From: an uncultured Marinicella sp.
GTDB lineage: Bacteria; Pseudomonadota; Gammaproteobacteria; Xanthomonadales; Marinicellaceae
Assembly (NCBI GenBank): GCA_938008005.1
Contig: CALLLZ010000346.1
Coordinates: forward strand, 1-8,792
Length of the DNA stretch: 8,792 nucleotides
Direction of reading: 5' to 3'
Shown here: positions 1 to 6,097 of the stretch, piece after piece
Position numbering within the stretch: position 1 is the first letter of the stretch
How the letters are laid out: each line of letters begins with the position of its first letter
Program-made: the position numbers and the translations under genes
Notes under the pieces: generated by a model
Seen by the model: only the letters and a program-made list of their open reading frames with translations
Databases searched by the model: none
Told to the model about the DNA's origin: nothing

Positions 1-157
1 CTCTTTTTCGACTTTCAATCTCAATTGCATCAAAATAGCCAGCTTCGGCCATCACATCTGCAACGATTTGCTCCTGAACCGATTCTGGAATCTCAATTTG
101 TGCTGAACTGACAAACGATAGAATGATTAAAAATATAAAATTAACTGATTTGAACAT
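1..157 (-). CDS. Secreted protein of unknown function, N-terminal part only
   Basis: Reading leftward from the ATG at 157, the frame is open to the window edge, giving 52 codons. The product starts MFKSVNFIFLIILSFVSSAQ, a typical Sec signal peptide: a Lys near the N-terminus, a hydrophobic core, and a likely cleavage after Ser-Ser-Ala near residue 19. The mature part that follows is acidic and Glu/Ala-rich (IEIPESVQEQIVADVMAEAG). An AGGAAG ribosome binding site lies just upstream of the ATG and supports this start. No family can be recognised from so short a piece. It is probably exported to the periplasm or beyond. A perfect 19-bp dyad 47 bases upstream of the start may control it. The gene continues past base 1, so its length and function are unknown. 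Confidence 0.7.
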   Translation of the reverse strand, partial: MFKSVNFIFLIILSFVSSAQIEIPESVQEQIVADVMAEAGYFDAIEIESRKR

Positions 158-203
158 GCCTGACTTCCTGTGTAACTTGGGTGGTGTAAGTTTATAAAAA
201 TGT

Positions 204-222
204 GTTCTCAAAACCTGAGAAC
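204..222. promoter_or_regulatory. Perfect 19-bp dyad, candidate operator upstream of the secreted-protein gene
   Basis: GTTCTCA, five bases (AAACC), then TGAGAAC form a perfect inverted repeat with 7-bp arms, centred about 56 bases upstream of the minus-strand ATG at 157. A minus-strand TATAAA at 191-196 lies between the dyad and the gene, so a protein bound here would sit near the -35 region. A further TCTCA half-site occurs at 236-240. No T-run follows the dyad, so it looks more like an operator than a terminator. The binding protein is unknown. Confidence 0.4.
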
Positions 223-640
223 GGTCAATAAAGACTCTCAAATTAAATTCAAAAAAAATGACTCTTAATTACATACTCGTAAAACAGCCTCAAACCTTGT
301 CAAAATAATTGAAATAAAGTGAAAATAAATTGCTTGAAGTAAATCCATTTATTCTAAATCCATGATATTAATAAAAAAATGGATGTTAATGTAAGTTATT
401 ATAATTTGCAAAGAGATCTTAAATCTTGATTGTAATTTTTTTACTTTTGTCATGAATTTGATACAAACAATAAAGTTTTATCTGTATCACCTTTGGGCCA
501 TTTTTAACCAGTTGGTCTTGAAATATTGAATATGCTACAGAGTTTTGAACAATTACAATCATCTTTAATTGCTAACAATACAAACTCTTCTCGTAACGAC
601 ATTTTGTCACACTCCAGCCATGTACCTTTACAACTGTATA

Positions 641-812
641 ACCCGTGTTGCATTTGGAGCTTATTAACATAAATCTAGCTTAAATTTAGTTAGATTTTTC
701 TATTTCGAACTAGGTTCGAGCCCGCTTCGCTAGGGATTAACCGGTCAAGCCGGGTAATGACGATAGTTTTTGATGTTTTTTTAATCAAAATCACTCCAAA
801 TGCACCACGGGT
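641..812. repeat. 172-bp structured element with terminal inverted repeats (MITE-like or REP-like)
   Basis: The ends are imperfect inverted repeats. Bases 641-660 (ACCCGTGTTGCATTTGGAGC) match the reverse complement of 793-812 at 18 of 20 positions. TATAA flanks both ends (637-641 and 820-824) and could be a target duplication, although the left copy shares a base with the arm and short AT-rich matches arise by chance. Inside are three smaller palindromes: TCGAAC/GTTCGA (705-719), ATTAACCGG/CCGGGTAAT with one mismatch (736-758), and TTTTGAT/ATCAAAA (768-790). The 736-758 unit resembles the CCGG-TCAAG-CCGG intergenic palindromes common in proteobacteria. No coding sequence or transposase is present, so any mobility would depend on enzymes encoded elsewhere. 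It lies immediately downstream of the response-regulator gene and may also help end that transcript. Confidence 0.5.
736..758. repeat. CCGG-type palindrome inside the 641-812 element
   Basis: ATTAACCGG, loop TCAAG, then CCGGGTAAT can pair as a 9-bp stem with one internal mismatch. The sequence continues as GACG. This is the style of short GC-rich intergenic palindromes that are dispersed in many proteobacterial genomes. It stands out as GC-rich in an otherwise AT-rich intergenic region. Family membership cannot be shown from one copy. Confidence 0.45.
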
Positions 813-818
813 GGGGCT

Positions 819-1580
819 TTATAAGTTAAGTCGATTTAATAGCGCGTTTTTATAAGCTGCACTGACATTCACTACATCTCCATTACTTAGGATGGTTTTT
901 AGTTTGTTGTGATCCGATATTTTTATTTCTTTGATCATTGATAATTTAATAATGGCTGATCTGTGCACCCGTATAAATAAATTGGGATCAATCTTGGTAT
1001 CAATACTCTTTATGGGTACACGTTGGAGGTCTATGCCACCTGCATGATGAATTTCGGTGTAGTTACCACTGGCTTTGATCCAAAAAATATCTGCCACCGC
1101 AATGAATTTGATTGAGCCAATCGATCTGATGACAAGTTGGTTTAAATAGATATCCTCATTCAGTTGCTCAAGCTGCCAGTTTCTGACTTTAGTGATAGAA
1201 AATTCATCATTGATAAAATACTCAACCTTCTGAATGGCTTGGTCGAACCTTTCATCATTAAAAGGTTTTAGTAGGTAATCAATGGCCATCAGTTCAAAAG
1301 CCTCTATGGCATACTCATCAAATGCAGTAACAAAAACAATCAGTGGTGGGTTAGGGAGTTTGAAAATTGCTTTTGAAGCTTCAATACCATTTAAACCTGG
1401 CATATTAATGTCTAAGAAAACAACATCAGGTAACAATGAATTAATTGTTTTTAATATATCTGTTGCATCTTCGAGCTCTTCGAGAATTTTCCAGTTTTTA
1501 TGTTTTTTTAGTGCGTCAGTGATGTTGTCACGAGACAGTGATTCATCATCAACAACAATGGCATTAATTTTATGCTTCAT
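819..1580 (-). CDS. LytTR-family two-component response regulator
   Basis: This 253-aa cytoplasmic DNA-binding regulator is probably phosphorylated by the kinase encoded just upstream. The receiver domain (about residues 5-120) has the acidic pair Asp11-Asp12, phospho-acceptor Asp57 in FLDINMPG, Thr85 and Lys105 in LLKPF, so all the key residues are present. After a linker, a LytTR DNA-binding domain fills about residues 150-250. Its signs include the FIAVADIFWIKASGNYTEIH stretch and the FIRVHRSAIIKLSMIKEI stretch. Length and layout are those of the LytR/AlgR/YehT group. The ATG overlaps the last 11 bases of the kinase gene, and no good ribosome binding site precedes it, so translation is probably coupled. 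Its target genes are unknown. LytTR proteins usually bind paired direct repeats. Confidence 0.93.
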   Translation of the reverse strand: MKHKINAIVVDDESLSRDNITDALKKHKNWKILEELEDATDILKTINSLLPDVVFLDINMPGLNGIEASKAIFKLPNPPLIVFVTAFDEYAIEAFELMAIDYLLKPFNDERFDQAIQKVEYFINDEFSITKVRNWQLEQLNEDIYLNQLVIRSIGSIKFIAVADIFWIKASGNYTEIHHAGGIDLQRVPIKSIDTKIDPNLFIRVHRSAIIKLSMIKEIKISDHNKLKTILSNGDVVNVSAAYKNALLNRLNL

Positions 1581-2667
1581 CTTGATTGATTGGAATTAAA
1601 ACTGTGGTTTGGTATTGCCCTGAAATTTCTTGTTGGTCTATTTGGTAGTTCTCTGAAAACAATATGGCTAAACGTCGATCAAGGTTTTTTATCGCCATGC
1701 CCATTCCTTGAAAGTTATTTGTATTGGGCGAAGCTGCTTGATTATTGGTAACCTGAAACATCAGTTGTTGGTTAACTATTTTTATGATCACTTGGATTTG
1801 TTGTGCTTGCTGTCCTGGGTGATTGGAGTGAACAAAAGCATTTTCCACCAAAGTTTGTAAGATGAACGGTGGACACATAAGTAATTCATCTTCAACAATT
1901 TTGTTTAACTCAACATTGTACTTTTCTCCAAACCTGATTTTTTGTAAATCTATATATTTTTCGGTGAAGTGAATTTCTTCATTTAAACCTATTAACGACA
2001 CTTGGCTGGCGTTGATTGAGAAACGCAACAATTCACCTAAATCAGCTATCAAGTCTAAAGTTTTGTGTTTTTCTGAACGCCTCACAAGCCCACTGATTGA
2101 ACTTAATGCATTGTATAAAAAATGCGGACTCAATTGTGACTGCAAGGTTCTCATGGTCATATCAGAATAAGCCAATTTGTTCGCCGCTGTTTTCATCTCA
2201 ATTTGAAACGCATGTTGTTGGTAATTTAAGCCGTAACACAATGAAAACAGGAACAAATATTGAATCACATTGATGTAAATGAAAATATAGAACAGTTCAC
2301 CCGTTATCTGATCCATACTTGGAATTTTTGACAACGCAAAAAGTAACAAAAAAAAGTGATTCAAGTAAATGAATAATGGCAACCAAAGTAAGTTAACCAA
2401 AAAAAATGCCAGCATGATGTTAAAGCTTCTTTTTTGGTCGATTAACTCACCAACTTTTCTGTATAAAAAAATACTGAGGAAGGTCCATAAAAAAACATTG
2501 ATCAACACTGTTTTTATAGTCGCAGGGGTCATAAAAAAACCGGTAGCAAATTTGTTACCATCAACAGTCAATACAAATAAATAAAATGCATTTAGACAAA
2601 GCCAAATCAAAAAAACTTTTACTTTTATTTTAAATAACATTGAATGTACGATTTTGAACCAGATCAT
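1570..2667 (-). CDS. LytS/YehU-type membrane sensor histidine kinase
   Basis: This 365-aa inner-membrane kinase has four or possibly five hydrophobic segments in the first 146 residues (about 18-36, 44-69, 82-112 and 125-146) and no separate periplasmic sensor domain. The cytoplasmic part begins near 150. The His_kinase motif QLSPHFLYNALSSI puts the phosphorylated residue at His182. The ATP-binding part has the N-box LVENAFVH (Asn276) and the glycine-rich GMGMAIKNLDRRL (321-333). This matches the family that partners LytTR regulators, and the regulator gene overlaps its 3' end by 11 bases, so the two form one operon. An in-frame TAA sits directly before the ATG at 2667, making it the first possible start, but no clear ribosome binding site is visible. 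Met10 is an alternative start. The signal sensed is unknown. Confidence 0.92.
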   Translation of the reverse strand: MIWFKIVHSMLFKIKVKVFLIWLCLNAFYLFVLTVDGNKFATGFFMTPATIKTVLINVFLWTFLSIFLYRKVGELIDQKRSFNIMLAFFLVNLLWLPLFIYLNHFFLLLFALSKIPSMDQITGELFYIFIYINVIQYLFLFSLCYGLNYQQHAFQIEMKTAANKLAYSDMTMRTLQSQLSPHFLYNALSSISGLVRRSEKHKTLDLIADLGELLRFSINASQVSLIGLNEEIHFTEKYIDLQKIRFGEKYNVELNKIVEDELLMCPPFILQTLVENAFVHSNHPGQQAQQIQVIIKIVNQQLMFQVTNNQAASPNTNNFQGMGMAIKNLDRRLAILFSENYQIDQQEISGQYQTTVLIPINQDEA

Positions 2668-2804
2668 TTAATTTAATGGATTGACAATCATACCCGTTTT
2701 TGTTTCTTTGTGAATGAGGTTGTGACCAAATGGTAGGTTGGAGGTGTGTTACTAATACCCAAACTATTTGATCACAATATAAATATATCATTGTGCATCA
2801 CAAA
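2668..2804 (-). promoter_or_regulatory. Upstream region of the kinase-regulator operon with paired CAACCT direct repeats
   Basis: This 137-base gap carries the promoter region of the kinase operon and the 3' flank of the propeller gene. On the minus strand, TATGAT at 2687-2692 is a possible -10 element, 20 bases before the kinase ATG, without a good -35. Two copies of CAACCT (minus strand, 2735-2740 and 2717-2722) lie 18 bases apart, upstream of it. They could be regulator sites and would allow autoregulation, but the spacing is not the usual LytTR one. Near the propeller stop codon, TTGTG-CAT-CACAA (2791-2803) and CACAAT/ATTGTG (2773-2795) can form small competing hairpins without a T-run. 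Confidence 0.3.
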
Positions 2805-4124
2805 TTAATCATCAAGTAAATGACAGAGTTGGTCAGGAGATACCCTCTCAAGGTCCATAGAACCACTTGGCCCTTCATCAAAAGCATAATCAACCGTGGC
2901 AGACACACAATCATTGAAACTGATTTCCATGCTGCCTGTAACAACTGTATTTACCGCTGTTTGCTGATCAAACACACCGCCATCCGATAAGTACATGGTC
3001 AGTGTTGCTTGATTTAAATCGTAACTTCCTAAGGCAGTTATCCAGCGTTGTGTAGGTGTGCCTATTTTAAGTGAATTAGTGGAATCTTCAGCCCAGGTAT
3101 ACCAACCAACAAGCAACTGTTTCCTGTTTTCAATCACGTCTAAAAATAACCCAGAACCGTCAGTGGTTCTCTCGTACCAAGCACCTGATAATCCGGCGTT
3201 TATTTTGAATTCGACTGGCGCATTATTAAGTTCAATTTTACGCACTACATTAGGTGCAACCTGACTGTCATTACCAATGATGGTTGAGTCATTGACATAT
3301 AAAGTTGAGCCATCAGCACTGATATCGATGCCGTTAGGTAAAGAAAATTCAGCATTAAGACCTTCTCCGTCAGCACTACCACGAACTCCACTACCAGCGA
3401 TGACTTCAAGTTGACCGGTTAAGCTCAGTGAAAACACTTGGTGGGTGGCACTACTGACCAAATACAGTTGGTTATTTCCAAAGGTGATGTGGGCATTGCT
3501 GCCACCAGGTTTGGTTTGTCCACCTGGCGTGGTGGCAAGAATAGATACATCACCTGTTGGATTAATTTTTAGGATATGACCATTACCGTAATTGGTTACA
3601 TAGAGGTTGTCATCGCTGTCAAAAGCCAATCCTGCTGGACAAGACAACAAAGAAGAGTTGATGAAAGTTTCAAGGTTCCCTTGTGATTGCTTGGCAATGG
3701 TGTTGTTGTTACAGTTAGCAATAAATAAATCACCTTGCAAGTTAAACTCCACACCAACCGGTCCTAATATCTCATCACCTTCAGCATATGTTTCCAAACT
3801 GCCATCAGAGTTTACTTTAATCACTTTCCCACCCACATAACTAGACTGGTACAAAGCTCCATCTGGACCTATCACATTTCCAGAAGCACTGTTAAGCCCA
3901 CTTGCATATGTACTGACCTCACCTGCAGCATTAACCCGGTATACATTATCACCATTGGGGTTTATGGTGGTTATGCCATAGTCTGCAACAAACACATCCC
4001 CATTGGGTGCCACTGCCAAACCACCACTGGCTTGAAATGGTTCGGTTAATGTACTGACTTCAACGGCCAAAGCGGTTGAAGTTAGGGTACATGCCATCAA
4101 TACAATACTGAGTTTCTTTTTCAC
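2805..4124 (-). CDS. Secreted NHL-like beta-propeller protein with extra C-terminal domain
   Basis: The predicted precursor is 439 aa. Residues 1-20 are a Sec signal peptide ending in ALA before VEVSTL. Residues 21 to about 305 hold repeated blade motifs of the type GLAVAPNGDVFVADYG, GLAFDSDDNLYVTNYG and LPNGIDISADGSTLYVND, as in NHL, SMP-30 and virginiamycin-B-lyase-like propellers. Cys138 and Cys162 could form a disulfide. From about 307 a distinct domain begins (GLSGAWYERTTDGSGLFLDV), with QRWITALGSY, a GGVFD turn, and Cys406 and Cys434 near the end. I recall similar tails on other secreted gammaproteobacterial proteins but know no name for the domain. The start is a GTG at 4124, supported by AGGAG at 4132-4136 with a 7-base spacer. 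Whether it is an enzyme or a binding protein cannot be told. Confidence 0.85.
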   Translation of the reverse strand: MKKKLSIVLMACTLTSTALAVEVSTLTEPFQASGGLAVAPNGDVFVADYGITTINPNGDNVYRVNAAGEVSTYASGLNSASGNVIGPDGALYQSSYVGGKVIKVNSDGSLETYAEGDEILGPVGVEFNLQGDLFIANCNNNTIAKQSQGNLETFINSSLLSCPAGLAFDSDDNLYVTNYGNGHILKINPTGDVSILATTPGGQTKPGGSNAHITFGNNQLYLVSSATHQVFSLSLTGQLEVIAGSGVRGSADGEGLNAEFSLPNGIDISADGSTLYVNDSTIIGNDSQVAPNVVRKIELNNAPVEFKINAGLSGAWYERTTDGSGLFLDVIENRKQLLVGWYTWAEDSTNSLKIGTPTQRWITALGSYDLNQATLTMYLSDGGVFDQQTAVNTVVTGSMEISFNDCVSATVDYAFDEGPSGSMDLERVSPDQLCHLLDD

Positions 4125-4131
4125 TTGTTAT

Positions 4132-4136
4132 CTCCT
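4132..4136 (-). promoter_or_regulatory. Ribosome binding site that fixes a GTG start
   Basis: AGGAG on the minus strand lies 7 bases before the GTG at 4124. The encoded signal peptide begins at this codon with MKKKLSIVLM, and the next in-frame ATG would remove the positively charged region. GTG is therefore the start. Confidence 0.8.
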
Positions 4137-4446
4137 GAAATATTAACTTAAGCAATTAATCTAACAAATAAAATTCACCTCAAACATGGCTTGTTTTGGA
4201 AGAGAATACTGATGTTGTGAACTTGTATTTAAACGTGATGAATTAAATATCTGAATGGCATGCTCAACAAATACCCAAAAATATAATACTTAAAATAGGT
4301 TGTAAACAGTCTATCTTTACTACTGACTGAAAATAAAATTGCTATTTAAGGCAACTTTGATAAGAGTATCTTGTATTTATCAGACGTACCGTAAGTAGTA
4401 CAATCAGTATGCTTAAAAATCATATACAAATCAAAACACAGGTATT

Positions 4447-4469
4447 ACGAATTAAGTGATTGAATTCGT
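4447..4469. promoter_or_regulatory. Inverted repeat upstream of bioF, candidate operator or leader hairpin
   Basis: ACGAATT and AATTCGT are perfect 7-bp arms around a 9-base centre. The dyad ends 34 bases before the bioF ATG. The pairing can be extended on both sides with a one-base bulge (TTACGAATT against AATTCGTTAA). Its position suits either a repressor site over the promoter or start of transcription, or a small hairpin in the leader. The cognate regulator is unknown. Confidence 0.35.
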
Positions 4470-4503
4470 TAACTGACTCAACCAATAAAGTAGAAATGAT
4501 TGC

Positions 4504-5664
4504 ATGAACCCAGAAAAACTCGAAAGACAATTAGCAAAGCTCAAAGCCGACAACTTATTTCGCGAACGCCTGACCCGTACTTCTAAAGTCGGTCGTTATG
4601 TGTCAATAGAAGGCAAACAAATGCTGAATTTCAACAGCAATGATTATTTAGGACTGGCCAGTCATCCAGCCGTTATCTTGGCCGCTAACGATGCCGCCAG
4701 CAAGTTTGGTTTCGGTTCAACCGGTTCGCCGTTGATGTCAGGCTACACTTCATTGCACCAGGAGTTAGAGTTTGCGATGGCAGCTTTTCTAGGCTATCCG
4801 CGTGTGGTTTTGTTCTCTTCTGGTTATTTAGCCAACTTGGGTGTGGCTCAGGCTTTACTTAAACGCAAAGATTGGTTCATTCAAGATCGGTTAAACCACG
4901 CATCCTTGATTGATGCAGCACAAATAACCGGCGCGGAATTAAAACGTTACCCTCACCTCAACAACCAAAAAGCGGAAGATATTCTTAAAGAAGAAGTCAA
5001 CCGATTTAAATTATGGGCCACAGAAGGGATTTTTAGCATGGACGGTGACAGCCATGATTTATTTTCGGCCGCTTTGAGCGCACATACCTACAATGCTTTG
5101 TTGTGGGTTGATGATTGTCACGGTGTAGGTGTTATTGGCGATAAAGGCCGCGGAGTTTTAGACACCATGACACTGAGTGAAGCCGAAGTCCCGATTTTAT
5201 CCGGCACTTTTGGCAAGGCATTTGGTACCTCTGGCGCCTATGTCGCTGGCTCCAATGACCTGATTGAAACCTTGATCCAAAAAGCCCGCACCTATAAATA
5301 CAATACGGCTTTGCCTGTTCCAGTGGTCGCTGCCACTTTAAAGGCTTTAGAAATTATTCAATCTGAACCTTGGCGCCGTGAAAAAATACTGGAGTTAATC
5401 CACATCTATAAACAAGGGTGTAAAAAATACGGCTTGGCCGAACAAGCGAAATTCACTGACTCGCCTATTCAACCTATTTTGCTGAAAACCGAAGCGGCTG
5501 CTTTAGAAAAATCGGCCTACTTAAAACAGTGTGGCATCATCACTACTGCCATCAGACCACCCACCGTACCTAAAAATCAATGCCGCTTACGCATCACATT
5601 AAACACTGAACTCGAACGTGAGGACATCGATGTCTTGATACAGTGTTTAATTGGTAATTATTAA
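4504..5664 (+). CDS. bioF: 8-amino-7-oxononanoate synthase (biotin biosynthesis)
   Basis: This is a PLP-dependent cytoplasmic enzyme that joins pimeloyl-ACP (or pimeloyl-CoA) with L-alanine to make 8-amino-7-oxononanoate, releasing CO2. The 386-aa length is normal for BioF. Visible family motifs are NFNSNDYLGLASHP (42-55), GSTGSPLMSGYTSLHQELE (71-89), LNHASLIDAA with His132, WVDDCHGVGV with Asp203 and His206, and TFGKAFG with the PLP lysine Lys238. The RPPTVPKNQCRLRITL stretch near the C-terminus is characteristic of BioF and separates it from Kbl, ALA synthase and CqsA. The ATG is the only in-frame start before an upstream TAA (4486-4488), and its ribosome binding site is weak. No bioA, bioB, bioC, bioD or bioH lies in the window, so this gene is separated from at least its immediate usual partners. 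Confidence 0.95.
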   Translation: MNPEKLERQLAKLKADNLFRERLTRTSKVGRYVSIEGKQMLNFNSNDYLGLASHPAVILAANDAASKFGFGSTGSPLMSGYTSLHQELEFAMAAFLGYPRVVLFSSGYLANLGVAQALLKRKDWFIQDRLNHASLIDAAQITGAELKRYPHLNNQKAEDILKEEVNRFKLWATEGIFSMDGDSHDLFSAALSAHTYNALLWVDDCHGVGVIGDKGRGVLDTMTLSEAEVPILSGTFGKAFGTSGAYVAGSNDLIETLIQKARTYKYNTALPVPVVAATLKALEIIQSEPWRREKILELIHIYKQGCKKYGLAEQAKFTDSPIQPILLKTEAAALEKSAYLKQCGIITTAIRPPTVPKNQCRLRITLNTELEREDIDVLIQCLIGNY

Positions 5665-5677
5665 TAGAGACCTTTGC

Positions 5678-6010
5678 TCAATTCCGAATAAAAAAGACTC
5701 GCTGAATGAGGTTGTTTTTAACTTCATACATAGCGACTACGTCTACTGGACCATCAGGCAATCCATAAACAGTTTCTCGATCGATAGCAAAGTCTCCAAT
5801 GTCATTGTTTGAATGAACACGACAAGATAAATCAGGTGTTGCAAACCTGGCTTGATACATGGCTCTAATCGCCTGCATGCCCTCAGCCAGCACTTCACCA
5901 GAAGGCATATCAATTAACGCCGCATCATCTGAAAACAAAGCACAAAATGCGTTTAAATCATGCTTATTATAGGCCTCTAGTTGTAAGGTCGCGATTTGTC
6001 TGGGTGTCAT
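5678..6010 (-). CDS. Small NTF2-like / SnoaL-fold protein
   Basis: The 110-aa product has no signal peptide, so it is probably cytoplasmic. The N-terminal helix region LQLEAYNKHDLNAFCALFSD, followed by ALIDMPSGEVLAEGMQAIRAMY, is typical of the NTF2-like/SnoaL superfamily. Members of this fold form a cone-shaped pocket and include small isomerases, hydrolases and binding proteins. The C-terminal strands (DVVAMYEVKNNLIQRVFFIR) complete the fold. The substrate cannot be inferred, because such proteins diverge widely. The ATG has no strong ribosome binding site. A minus-strand TATAAT (6043-6048) lies 32 bases upstream, with a GGTAT/ATACC dyad between it and the start. The gene is convergent with bioF, 13 bases from its stop, and there is no obvious functional link. 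Confidence 0.8.
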   Translation of the reverse strand: MTPRQIATLQLEAYNKHDLNAFCALFSDDAALIDMPSGEVLAEGMQAIRAMYQARFATPDLSCRVHSNNDIGDFAIDRETVYGLPDGPVDVVAMYEVKNNLIQRVFFIRN

Positions 6011-6026
6011 TATCGTTCTGCTTTTT

Positions 6027-6040
6027 GGTATAGAGATACC
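6027..6040. promoter_or_regulatory. GGTAT-AGAG-ATACC dyad before the NTF2-like gene
   Basis: A perfect 5-bp inverted repeat with a 4-base centre sits 16 bases before the ATG at 6010 and just downstream of a minus-strand TATAAT (6043-6048). It could be an operator or a small leader hairpin. Arms this short can occur by chance, so confidence is low. Confidence 0.3.
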
Positions 6041-6042
6041 TA

Positions 6043-6048
6043 ATTATA
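6043..6048 (-). promoter_or_regulatory. TATAAT, candidate -10 element for the NTF2-like gene
   Basis: A perfect -10 hexamer on the minus strand lies 32 bases before the ATG. No good -35 is seen; the nearest is ATGACC at 6064-6069 with a short 15-base spacer. It overlaps the outer arm of the neighbouring hairpin. Confidence 0.35.
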
Positions 6049-6080
6049 AACGCAGAAAACCGTGGTCATTCTGCGTTTAT
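6046..6080 (-). terminator. Hairpin terminator after the S9 peptidase gene
   Basis: ATAAACGCAGAA (6046-6057) and TTCTGCGTTTAT (6069-6080) are perfect 12-bp arms around an 11-base loop. On the minus strand the structure begins 17 bases after the peptidase stop codon and is followed by TTTATAATTA. This is T-rich but not a pure T-run. It is the strongest hairpin in the window and most likely ends the peptidase transcript. The near-symmetry means it could also act on plus-strand transcripts. Confidence 0.7.
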
Positions 6081-6097
6081 TAATTAATCAACTACCT

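Larger units (their letters stand above)
158..818. other. Gene-free region, 661 bases
   Basis: This region separates the partial secreted-protein gene from the 3' end of the response-regulator gene. The first part, to about 480, is very AT-rich and holds one clear dyad (204-222) and a TATAAA on the minus strand (191-196). I see no convincing gene there. From 641 to 812 lies a structured repeat element, described separately. A 46-codon plus-strand frame at 532-672 has no ribosome binding site and is treated as doubtful. No tRNA, rRNA or known riboswitch fold was recognised. Confidence 0.7.
4125..4503. promoter_or_regulatory. 379-base divergent intergenic region between the propeller gene and bioF
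   Basis: This region must hold promoters for both flanking genes. It is AT-rich and has no clear consensus promoter. Visible structures are a TGATAA/TTATCA dyad (4358-4382), a GTAAA/TTTAC dyad (4302-4320) that includes a TTGTAAAC resembling one half of a BirA operator, and an ACGAATT/AATTCGT dyad (4447-4469) close to bioF. No ORF, RNA gene or riboswitch was recognised. Confidence 0.5.

Noticed and set aside
705..735. GGTTCGAG resembling a tRNA T-loop
   Set aside because: No matching 5-bp T-stem, anticodon arm or acceptor stem can be drawn around it. The motif is part of a short TCGAAC/GTTCGA palindrome.
1282..1599. Plus-strand open frame of 105 codons
   Set aside because: It lies opposite the response-regulator gene, whose receiver-domain motifs are clear on the minus strand. 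The frame has no family features.
2773..2803. TTGTG/CACAA repeats after the propeller gene as a CRP site or terminator
   Set aside because: The spacing does not fit TGTGA-N6-TCACA, the stems are only 5-6 bp, and no T-run follows.
4300..4320. TTGTAAAC resembling a BirA operator half-site upstream of bioF
   Set aside because: The second half (GTTTACAA) is absent at the expected spacing. The partial GTAAA/TTTAC symmetry is too close together to be a classical bio operator.
4496..4507. Tiny ATG-ATT-GCA-TGA frame overlapping the bioF start
   Set aside because: Three codons without a ribosome binding site; probably chance, although its stop overlaps the bioF ATG.
4504..5664. Alternative identities for bioF: Kbl, ALA synthase, serine palmitoyltransferase or CqsA
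   Set aside because: Length and the RPPTVP stretch followed by RLRITL near the C-terminus fit BioF best.
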